DNA of 8,473 nucleotides from Vicinamibacteria bacterium (lineage in GTDB: Bacteria > Acidobacteriota > Vicinamibacteria > Fen-336 > JAGNNV01). The stretch covers positions 1-8,473 of the forward strand of contig JAENWE010000231.1 of assembly GCA_016650185.1 (NCBI GenBank). The letters run 5' to 3'. The translations under genes were made by a program, and so were the position numbers. Below, in pieces: positions 1 through 5,508 of the stretch. Position 1 is the stretch's first letter, and every line of letters begins with the position of its first letter. The notes under the pieces are model-generated. The model was given only the letters and a program-made list of their open reading frames with translations, ran no database searches and was not told where the DNA came from.

Positions 1-1
1 G

Positions 2-631
2 GTCGAGGACCTTCAGCGCCACACGGCGATCTGTCACGACCCAGTGGCAAAGGTCCGCCAGGAACTCCTTCTGAAAACGGGCCTCAAACGAGACGGTCAA
101 ACGATTACAGTCCGGCGGCGGAGCGGAGCTGTTCGGGATTCAATCGCCGCCCTCGTCCGCTTCGGGCTCGCTTCAAGGCTGCGCCCAGTCTCTTTGCATT
201 TGCCGGCGACCGAAGCAGATGCTCTTGTATTTCCGGGCTCGGACATCATGAAGGAAGCCACGGCGGCGAGGGGGCGGCCGTCGTCTCGGACGCCCGGCTC
301 ATTTGGGCAGGACGACCTCGTGATAACCGTTCATCAGATGTCGACGCGCGTGCCGGCCCAGGCTGATCCGCTGGACGGGCCCCTGAACTACACGCTTTCG
401 GCGAAAGACCTGACCCTACGGCGCTTGGTCTTCCTCTGGGGGTATCAGGTGATCCACAAGTCCTTCGAACAGGCGGCTCGGCTGGACCACGCCGCGGGCC
501 CAGCCGAGGAAGCGGAGCTTGCTAGGGTTCTCAGATGGAGTCGCGGGCGCTTCGTGCCGTTGAATGACTCTTTGGGGGATCCGGAGTTTGCGAGAACCCG
601 CGGCGAGGTCGAGAGTCGGACTGGGTCGTAG
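2..631 (+). CDS. Unrecognised reading frame entering from the left edge (3' part of a hypothetical gene)
   Basis: A single frame is open from the first codon of the window to a TAG at 629-631. The true start is therefore probably upstream; a GTG at 44 would give 195 aa. I do not recognise the family. The second half looks protein-like, with a hydrophobic/aromatic stretch (RRLVFLWGYQVI, near residue 130) followed by an acidic/alanine-rich helix-like segment. Third codon positions are moderately GC-rich. The first half is Arg/Ser-rich and could equally be a chance opening in GC-rich DNA. No signal peptide, membrane segment or catalytic motif is evident. It stands alone, 69 bp from the convergent minus-strand protease-like gene. 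It may be a decayed gene like its neighbours to the right. Low confidence. Confidence 0.3.
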   Translation, partial: VEDLQRHTAICHDPVAKVRQELLLKTGLKRDGQTITVRRRSGAVRDSIAALVRFGLASRLRPVSLHLPATEADALVFPGSDIMKEATAARGRPSSRTPGSFGQDDLVITVHQMSTRVPAQADPLDGPLNYTLSAKDLTLRRLVFLWGYQVIHKSFEQAARLDHAAGPAEEAELARVLRWSRGRFVPLNDSLGDPEFARTRGEVESRTGS

Positions 632-700
632 GCGCAGGTTCGGTCATCCCTACCTACGCGATCCTTGCCGGCTCAATAGCCGTGTGCCCGGCCGACCCGC

Positions 701-1069
701 CTATCCGGCCAGCAGCGGCCCTGCGGCGACCAGCTTCTTCCTGCGGGGGTCCACGACCAGCGAGAGTCCCTCAAGCGTCCGTGCTCCGAGGAGGGTCAAG
801 TCCCCTGGCTCGGCGAACACCACCTCGTCGATGGTGAATTGCTTCTCGACTTTGAGAATGGCAAACCCCACGCTTCGGGTCACGGTCTGACCGTTCGCCA
901 TGAGGAATACCAGGTCCATCTTTTCTCGGTTGACTCCGATCTTCTCGAGAGTCTTCGCCGGGATCCATGTGTACTCGCTCCAAGTATCGACCAATGCGCG
1001 AGGAATGGTGACCGCCCGAGTGCGGTCCACATGATTCTCAAGCTTGCAGCCGACGTGGAAGGCGCCCAT
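701..1069 (-). CDS. Clan AA (retropepsin-like) aspartic protease family protein with altered catalytic motif
   Basis: The 122-aa product matches the compact single-domain bacterial clan AA aspartic proteases. It has an N-terminal beta strand starting MGAFHV, the catalytic-loop region ALVDTWSEYTWIP (residues 25-37), a central ANGQTVTR strand (58-65), and the family's hydrophobic-hydrophobic-Gly motif TLLGARTLEGL (92-102), ending in VVDP and a basic tail. Length is normal for the family (about 120 aa). These proteins act as homodimers in which each chain gives one Asp-Thr-Gly. Here the Gly is Trp (D28-T29-W30, codon TGG at 982-980), one base from GGG. Activity is therefore doubtful, although the frame is intact. 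The ATG at 1069-1067 is chosen because it begins the typical MG-F-V motif; no clear ribosome binding site precedes it. Natural substrates of this family are mostly unknown. It points away from all its neighbours. Confidence 0.75.
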   Translation of the reverse strand: MGAFHVGCKLENHVDRTRAVTIPRALVDTWSEYTWIPAKTLEKIGVNREKMDLVFLMANGQTVTRSVGFAILKVEKQFTIDEVVFAEPGDLTLLGARTLEGLSLVVDPRRKKLVAAGPLLAG

Positions 1070-1138
1070 AGACGATGAGCATATTCGCGGCGGTCCGGGA
1101 GGCGCAAATCAGGCTGCCGAGCGACCCCCGATACCCGG

Positions 1139-1359
1139 CTGGACACGCGCATCCCGCTGGATTCGTCCAATCAGGAGGGGGGCGAGGTGCTTTCCGAATA
1201 CTGGAGCAACGCCCACGTGATCACGCTCCGGGCGTGACCCTCCATAGGCGTCGGTTTCTCCTCCTGGGCGGCTTCAACAACGAACGCCACGGCGCGAGCC
1301 TCACCATCCTGGACCGCACCCACGCCAGCGGCACCGCCCCGGCCGAGAATCCGAAGTGA
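1139..1359 (+). pseudogene. Frameshifted remnant resembling a beta-propeller/FG-GAP-like C-terminal domain
   Basis: One frame reads LDTRIPLD, then a segment ending EYWSNAHVITLRA before a TGA at 1235-1237. Reading on in the -1 frame from 1234 gives VTLHRRRFLLLGGFNNERHG, then ASLTILDRTHASGTAPAENPK and a TGA at 1357-1359. Joined, the two halves read like the '(Y/W)SNGHI ... LLGGxNN ... ATLxxLDxxxxxGAS ... NP' pattern I know from C-terminal repeat domains of large Acidobacteria/Verrucomicrobia-type proteins, often behind Ser/Thr kinase modules. A single-base deletion near 1231-1237 explains the break. No start codon or N-terminal part is visible, so it is a fragment of a larger lost gene. The family match is from memory and is moderate to weak. 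Confidence 0.42.
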
Positions 1360-1477
1360 CGCGGCGGACGATTCCGTGTTTGCCAGGAGGCGGGCGGATT
1401 CCGCACGCCGCGCCGGTTCGCAGCGCGGATCATTCAAGAAAGGCTTGCGTGCCCCCCTCCAACCCAAAGCCAAAACA

Positions 1478-1522
1478 CGCCACTTTCATCGTGGCGCGTC
1501 AAGTTGGTTGAGTCAGCTGACT
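1478..1522. repeat. Short hairpin and 12-bp perfect palindrome in an intergenic stretch
   Basis: The stretch 1360-1617 has no convincing gene. It contains a 6-bp stem CGCCAC/GTGGCG (1478-1483 and 1491-1496, 7-nt loop), followed by the perfect palindrome AGTCAGCTGACT (1511-1522). TCAAGT at 1499-1504 and ACTTGA at 1519-1524 form a second, overlapping inverted pair. No T-tract follows the stem, so it is not a typical intrinsic terminator. A regulator operator is possible for the palindrome, but the gene it would serve is a remnant. Confidence 0.35.
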
Positions 1523-1617
1523 TGACTGTTCGACCACACGCCGGACGGGTTCAGAGCAACGCCCTGATGAGTTGTGCGTTGGGCCTTTCTTCTCCGAACA
1601 ACAGTGCGGAGGTTTGA

Positions 1618-1971
1618 TTGACTCATCTGATATTGCCGCGAGTCGTCCTCAGCGCAAGTCCTGCCGTTGCGCCTTTCTTCCTGCTGGCCCCGGCCACAAC
1701 CTATTCGCAGACCTGCACATATTCGGTGACTCCGAATCCTGTGAAACCGATCGTGGCGGGTGGGACCTACAACATCACGGTGACCGCGAGCTCGTCGTCG
1801 TGTACGTGTACGTGTACGTGTACGTGTACGGCGTCGGAGTCGCTGAGTTGGCTGAGTATTGCGTCCGGGTCCTCGGGGACGGGGGCCACGTTCACCATGA
1901 CCCAGGATGGGTCGGGCGGCAAACCCAGGTTCGCTTCCGCTTCCGACCTGCAGAGGAATCACCCAGCTTGA
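1618..1971 (+). pseudogene. BACON-like domain remnant with internal hexanucleotide expansion
   Basis: The frame (TTG at 1618, stop TGA at 1969-1971) contains TCTYSVTPNPVKPIVAGGTY, then NITVTASSSSC, and after an insertion TASESLSWLSIASGSSGTG followed by ATFTMTQDGSGG. This follows the BACON domain pattern (CxYxLSPxSxxVxAGGGxxxVxVTxxxGCxWTAxSxxxWLxIxSGxSGxG ... QTFTVTQ), a secreted beta-sandwich found in surface and carbohydrate-related proteins. Two oddities suggest decay. The usual Cys-x-Trp-Thr stretch is replaced by five Cys-Thr pairs encoded by (TGTACG)5. The 20-25 residues normally lying between 'SGSSGTG' and 'TFTxTQ' are missing. The sequence after GSGG looks unrelated. The N-terminus (an LILPRVVLSASPAVAPFFLL-like run) is only loosely signal-peptide-like, and no Shine-Dalgarno is clear. 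Probably a pseudogene or fragment; a short secreted protein cannot be excluded. Confidence 0.5.
1801..1830. repeat. Perfect microsatellite (TGTACG)5
   Basis: Five uninterrupted copies of the hexamer TGTACG, in frame with the BACON-like remnant where they encode (Cys-Thr)5. They directly follow three TCG serine codons (1792-1800). Because the unit is six bases, copy-number changes would not shift the frame. Confidence 0.97.
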
Positions 1972-2089
1972 CTGGTGGGTTCAGATCCGGTTGAATACCG
2001 GCTCGCTCGTGTCAAGCGCCTTGGGATTGTCCGGTACGATCTTCTTCGGGACGCCCCCCCGCAGTACTCCAGAGAACGCACTTGAGTGG

Positions 2090-2200
2090 ATGCGCCTCTG
2101 GTCCGTAAGTTTGCTGCTGAGAGAACGCTTTCGCCGGGTCCGTTACCTTCTCAGTCGCCGTCGCTTCGATGACGAATTAGCGGATGACATCGCGTTTCAT
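2090..2200 (+). pseudogene. N-terminal remnant of an ADOP-type ABC permease
   Basis: From the ATG at 2090 the frame encodes 37 residues beginning MRLWSVSLLLRERFRRVRYL and including SRRRFDDELADDIAFH. This is the characteristic soluble N-terminus of 'acidobacterial duplicated orphan permease' (ADOP) proteins: a short basic amphipathic lead, then R-F-D-x-E-L-x-x-E/D-I-x-F-H. In intact members the frame continues for about 800 residues with MacB-like and FtsX domains. Here it becomes unrelated after His37 (Arg-Ala-Pro at 2201-2209) and reaches a stop at 2294-2296. The remnant sits directly before the control region of the exporter operon, so the CGTACG cluster begins where the similarity ends. 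This suggests a recombination or deletion boundary near 2200-2230. Recognition is from memory, moderately confident. Confidence 0.55.
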
Positions 2201-2230
2201 CGGGCGCCGACCCTCGCTTGCCCCACACGT

Positions 2231-2275
2231 CGTACGTACGGTTCCGGACGGAAACGTACGGAGGCGTACGGAACC
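2231..2275. promoter_or_regulatory. Putative enhancer (UAS) for the operon's own sigma-54 activator: CGTACG cluster with dyad
   Basis: Four CGTACG hexamers occur at 2231, 2235, 2255 and 2265. The core is a near-perfect dyad: CGTACGGTTCCG (2235-2246), a 2-bp spacer, and CGGAAACGTACG (2249-2260), with 11 of 12 positions complementary. A further perfect 7-bp inverted pair GGTTCCG/CGGAACC joins 2240-2246 to 2269-2275. The last three hexamers start 20 and 10 bp apart, which would put them on the same face of the helix. The dyad centre lies about 100 bp before the predicted transcript start, the usual distance for an NtrC-type activator site. Assignment to the regulator encoded at the end of the operon is inference. 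Confidence 0.65.
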
Positions 2276-2321
2276 TCCCCCGAAACCGCCACCTAACCCT
2301 TACGAATTGATGGGCCTGCGG

Positions 2322-2337
2322 TGGCACGGCGGTTGCT
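2322..2337 (+). promoter_or_regulatory. Sigma-54 (-24/-12) promoter of the exporter operon
   Basis: TGGCACG (2322-2328), four bases, then TTGCT (2333-2337) matches the sigma-54 consensus TGGCACG-N4-TTGCW at every defined position. The invariant GG (2323-2324) and GC (2335-2336) have the required 12-bp register. Counting the C of GC as -12 places the transcript start near 2348. The operon ends with a sigma-54 activator gene, which fits a promoter that needs one. No sigma-70-like promoter is obvious between the enhancer cluster and the first gene. Confidence 0.85.
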
Positions 2338-2349
2338 CTATCCATCCAT

Positions 2350-3594
2350 ATGGACCGAGCCATCGACCCCGTTTTCGCCGCTTCGCAGAAGCGCCGCCGA
2401 TTGGTCATCGGGGCCATAGTCACTGCTGTCCTCGTGCTCGCCTTCAGCTACGGGCCTTCGTTGCTGAAGCCTTCCGTTCCACGCTCGCGCGTTCGGATCG
2501 AGAAGGTGGATCACGGGCCGGTTGAAGCCTCCGTCGAAGCGACCGGCACCGTCACTCCGGAGCTGGAGGAAGTCATCGTGAGCCCGGTCGATGCGCGGGT
2601 GACGCGCATCCTGAAGCGGGCGGGGGATGCGATCAAGGTGGGCCAGCCCATTCTCGAGCTCGACCTTTCGGAGTCGGCTCTGGCCTTCGAACGTGTGGAG
2701 CATGACGTGCAGCTCAAGCGTAACGAGCAGCGCCGGTCTCAGCTCGATCTGCGAAGGACGCTCGCCGACCTCGATTCGAGCACGGAGGCAAAGCGATTGG
2801 AGGTCGAGGCTTTGCGAGCACGGCTCGCCCAGCAGACGGAGCTCGCTGCTTCGGGCCTTGTGTCCAAGGACGGTCTTCGCGAAGCGCAGTTGAATGAGGC
2901 GCGAGCCGCACTGGAGCTGCAGCGGCTCATCGCCTCGCGCTCCATCACCGAGGAGATGAACAAGGCGCTGATCGACGGGATGAATCTGGAGCTCGCGACC
3001 CTCGAAGGCCAGCGTCGCGAGGCGCGCCGCGTGCTCGACCTTGGTTCCACGCGCGCTCCTCGCGACAGCGTAGTCACCTGGACCGTGACCGAGGCCGGAG
3101 CGCTCGTCCGTCGGGGCGAGCCGCTGGCTCGGCTGTCGGACCTCAAGTCCTTCCGGATCGAGGCCACGGTTTCCGCGATCCACGGCCGTGTGCTGCGGGC
3201 CGGGCTCGACGCGCTGGTACGCATTGGCAGCGTCGATTTGCGCGGCCAGGTCAGCACGGTCGAACCGACCGTTCGCGACGGCGTGATGCGACTCTGGATA
3301 CGGCTCGACGAGCCCACGAACGCGGTGCTTCGGCCGAGTCTGAAAGCCGACGTGCAGATCATCACCGATCGACGAGCCGATGCGATCCGGGTAGCGCGGG
3401 GTCCGTTCCTCACCGGCGAACCGGCGCAGGACGTTTTCGTGGTTCGGAATGGTAGCGCCTTTCGCACCCGGGTGGAGTTCGGACTCATCGGGTACGACAC
3501 CGTCGAAGTTGCGAAAGGCCTCGAACCGGGGGACGACATGATCGTCTCCGAGATGACCAACTACCTTCATGCACGGGAGCTGAAACTGAAATGA
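2350..3594 (+). CDS. HlyD/MacA-like periplasmic adaptor subunit of a tripartite ABC efflux pump
   Basis: The 414-aa protein would link an inner-membrane ABC exporter to an outer-membrane channel across the periplasm. It has a short cytoplasmic N-terminus with a basic QKRRRL edge and one membrane anchor (about residues 18-34). The first half of a lipoyl/barrel-sandwich domain follows (about 58-105, with EATGTV, SPVDARVTRILKRAGD and VKVGQ-like turns). A long alpha-helical coiled-coil hairpin rich in Glu, Arg, Leu and Ala spans about 106-232. Then come the second lipoyl half (about 235-265, TEAGALVRRGEPLARLSDL) and beta-barrel and membrane-proximal domains to the end. Length is normal. The ATG at 2350 gives the MDRxxDP N-terminus I associate with this subfamily, and no purine-rich ribosome binding site precedes it. 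Its stop overlaps the ATPase start (ATGA). No lipobox is present, so it is anchored by the helix. The transported substrate cannot be read from the sequence. Confidence 0.92.
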   Translation: MDRAIDPVFAASQKRRRLVIGAIVTAVLVLAFSYGPSLLKPSVPRSRVRIEKVDHGPVEASVEATGTVTPELEEVIVSPVDARVTRILKRAGDAIKVGQPILELDLSESALAFERVEHDVQLKRNEQRRSQLDLRRTLADLDSSTEAKRLEVEALRARLAQQTELAASGLVSKDGLREAQLNEARAALELQRLIASRSITEEMNKALIDGMNLELATLEGQRREARRVLDLGSTRAPRDSVVTWTVTEAGALVRRGEPLARLSDLKSFRIEATVSAIHGRVLRAGLDALVRIGSVDLRGQVSTVEPTVRDGVMRLWIRLDEPTNAVLRPSLKADVQIITDRRADAIRVARGPFLTGEPAQDVFVVRNGSAFRTRVEFGLIGYDTVEVAKGLEPGDDMIVSEMTNYLHARELKLK

Positions 3595-4268
3595 GCGTTC
3601 CAATGATCCGCCTCGACGATGTCGAGAAGGTCTACCGAACCGACCGCATCGAGACCGTGGCGCTCTCGGGCGTCAATCTCGAGATCGAAGAGGGCGAGTT
3701 CGTGTCCATCATGGGCCCCTCGGGCTGCGGCAAGAGCACCCTGCTGCATCTGATGGGCCTGCTGGATGCGCCGAGCAAGGGGACGATCTCGCTCTCGGGC
3801 GCTCCCGTCACCGACGCGTCCGACAAGTCCCTGGCCCGTCTGCGCAATGAGTCGATCGGCTTTGTCTTTCAGTCGTTTCACCTGATCCCTGATCTGTCCG
3901 TGCTCGACAACGTGGAAATTCCTCTGCTCTATCGCCGGGTGGGAGCGGCGGAAAGACGCAAGGCGGCGGAGGCGGCGCTCGAGCGCGTGGGCCTGGCGGC
4001 GCGCAAGCACCATTTCCCGTCCCAACTCTCGGGCGGACAGCAGCAGCGCGTGGCCATCGCGCGCGCCATCGTGGGGAAGCCCCGCCTTCTTCTCGCTGAT
4101 GAGCCGACCGGAAATCTGGACAGCCAGATGGGTGATGACATCGTGGCCATCCTTCAGGATCTGACCGCGCAGGAGAAGACAACTCTGGTGATGGTGACTC
4201 ACGATCCGCGGCAGGCGGAGAAGACCACGCGCACCATCCGCATGTTCGACGGCCGGCGAGTGAGCTGA
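3591..4268 (+). CDS. ABC exporter ATP-binding protein (LolD/MacB-type)
   Basis: The 225-aa nucleotide-binding subunit powers the two permeases encoded next. All motifs are intact: Walker [10 protein letters not shown] (residues 42-50), the Q-loop Gln in [18 protein letters not shown] (Q94), signature [14 protein letters not shown] (146-159), Walker B LLLADEP with catalytic Glu171, the D-loop NLD, and the H-loop His204 in VMVTHDP. The '[20 protein letters not shown]' stretch and the short length are typical of the MacB/LolD/FtsE group of mechanotransmission-type exporters, in which the ATPase drives periplasmic movement. Unlike MacB itself, it is not fused to a permease. The ATG at 3591 overlaps the adaptor's TGA (ATGA), with a GGGAG about 13 nt upstream, implying coupled translation. 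Confidence 0.97.
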   Translation: MSVPMIRLDDVEKVYRTDRIETVALSGVNLEIEEGEFVSIMGPSGCGKSTLLHLMGLLDAPSKGTISLSGAPVTDASDKSLARLRNESIGFVFQSFHLIPDLSVLDNVEIPLLYRRVGAAERRKAAEAALERVGLAARKHHFPSQLSGGQQQRVAIARAIVGKPRLLLADEPTGNLDSQMGDDIVAILQDLTAQEKTTLVMVTHDPRQAEKTTRTIRMFDGRRVS

Positions 4269-4272
4269 ACCG

Positions 4273-5508
4273 ATGCTCAAGAACTACCTGAAACTCAGTC
4301 TGAAGATCCTGGGCCGCCGAAAGTTCTTCACTTTCGTGAGCCTGTTCGGGATCGGTTTCACTCTGATGGTGCTGACCCTGGCCGCGGCCATGTTTGACCA
4401 CATCTTCTCGCCCTACCCGCCGGAGACCCGGGGCGATCGAACTCTCTCCATTTACAGCATCAAGCTCGAAGGCAAGGACTCGGAGTCCTCCGGGCCCGGC
4501 GGCTACGCCCTCTATGACCGGTACATGCGGGACCTCCCCGGCGTTGAGCGCATGTCCATTCTGTCCATGCCGGCGACCGTCCTCTCCTACTGGAGGGGCG
4601 CCCGTATCCAGTCGCTCATCAAGCGAACCGATGCGGACTTCTTCAAGATCCTCGACTTCGAATTCATCGAGGGCGGGCCTTATGGGGAGGCTGACGTCAC
4701 TGAGGGCCGCGCGGTGGCGGTGATCAACCAGGCCACTCGCACGAAGTTCTTCGGCACAGCGCCGGCCCTCGGCCAGAGCATCGAAGCCGATGGCCAGACC
4801 TTCAAGGTCGTTGGCGTGGTGCCCGACGTCCCCATTTTTCGCTTGATGGCCACGGGAGACATCTACGTTCCGGTCACCACCGCCAAGTCCGACGACTACC
4901 GCCAGAACATCCGCGGGGGCTTCATGGCCATGTTTCTGCTCAAGGATCGGAGCGTCGTCCAAAGCGTCCAGCAGGAGTTCAAGGCTCGACTGGCAAAGGT
5001 CGAGCTACCTCCGCAGTTCCAGAAGATCCACGCCATCCCGGAAACCATCTTTGCCAATCTGGCCCGGGTGCTGATGGGCGACTTCGAATCGGAGGACGCG
5101 GGCGCCCGACTGCTCGCGATTCTTCTCACCTGGGCCGTGCTGTTCATGGTTCTGCCTGCGGTGAATCTGGTGAATTTGAACGTGAGTCGATCACTCGAAC
5201 GCGCGTCCGAGATCGGGGTCCGCCGCGCCTTTGGAGCCTCGGCTCGCGACCTTCTCCTTCAATTCCTGTTTGAGAACATCGTGATCTCGGTGGTCGGCGG
5301 CGTTCTGGCCCTCATCGCCTCCGTCTTCATGCTCGGTGCGCTCAATGCTGCGGACCTCATCCCCTACGCCCATTTTTCGATCAATCTGAGGATCGCCGCC
5401 TGGGGCTTCGTCTTCGCCGTCGTTTTCGGGGTGATTTCGGGCGCCTGGCCGGCATGGAGACTCTCACGCCTGAGGCCGATCGAGGCGTTGGCCGGAGGTG
5501 CGCGATGA
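4273..5508 (+). CDS. ABC transporter permease, MacB/FtsX fold (first of two)
   Basis: The 411-aa inner-membrane protein has the four-helix MacB layout. TM1 lies at about residues 19-41 after a basic MLKNYLKLSLK lead. A large periplasmic domain follows (about 42-277, MacB_PCD-like, with an AVAVINQATRTKFFG segment and the KVVGVVPDVP strand). TM2 (about 280-303), TM3 (about 333-357) and TM4 (about 374-395) then form the FtsX domain. Between TM2 and TM3 is the coupling-helix motif EIGVRRAFGAS (313-323), the contact to the ATPase. The C-terminus carries the usual RPIEAL (about 401-406). Four bases separate it from the ATPase gene and it overlaps the next permease by ATGA (5505-5508). Having two distinct permeases with one ATPase suggests a heterodimeric core, as in LolCDE, rather than the MacB homodimer. 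Confidence 0.93.
   Translation: MLKNYLKLSLKILGRRKFFTFVSLFGIGFTLMVLTLAAAMFDHIFSPYPPETRGDRTLSIYSIKLEGKDSESSGPGGYALYDRYMRDLPGVERMSILSMPATVLSYWRGARIQSLIKRTDADFFKILDFEFIEGGPYGEADVTEGRAVAVINQATRTKFFGTAPALGQSIEADGQTFKVVGVVPDVPIFRLMATGDIYVPVTTAKSDDYRQNIRGGFMAMFLLKDRSVVQSVQQEFKARLAKVELPPQFQKIHAIPETIFANLARVLMGDFESEDAGARLLAILLTWAVLFMVLPAVNLVNLNVSRSLERASEIGVRRAFGASARDLLLQFLFENIVISVVGGVLALIASVFMLGALNAADLIPYAHFSINLRIAAWGFVFAVVFGVISGAWPAWRLSRLRPIEALAGGAR
5494..5499 (+). promoter_or_regulatory. Ribosome binding site of the second permease
   Basis: GGAGGT lies inside the end of the first permease gene, five bases before ATG 5505. It is the strongest Shine-Dalgarno in the operon. It favours 5505 over an in-frame upstream ATG at 5454, which would give the protein an unrelated leader (METLTPEAD...) and lacks a comparable site. 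Confidence 0.85.

Noticed and set aside
1801..1830. (TGTACG)5 tract as a second enhancer array or a CRISPR-like repeat
   Set aside because: It has no spacers, it lacks the CGTACGG half-site, and it is over 400 bp from the promoter. A microsatellite explains it.
2300..2311. IHF-like site between the enhancer cluster and the promoter (around TTACGAATTGAT)
   Set aside because: The spot is right and the DNA is locally AT-rich, but only part of the IHF consensus is matched.
2338..3603. Long open frame on the minus strand opposite the adaptor gene
   Set aside because: It is a mirror of a well-supported gene in GC-rich DNA. Its His/Arg/Gln-rich translation shows no domain pattern.
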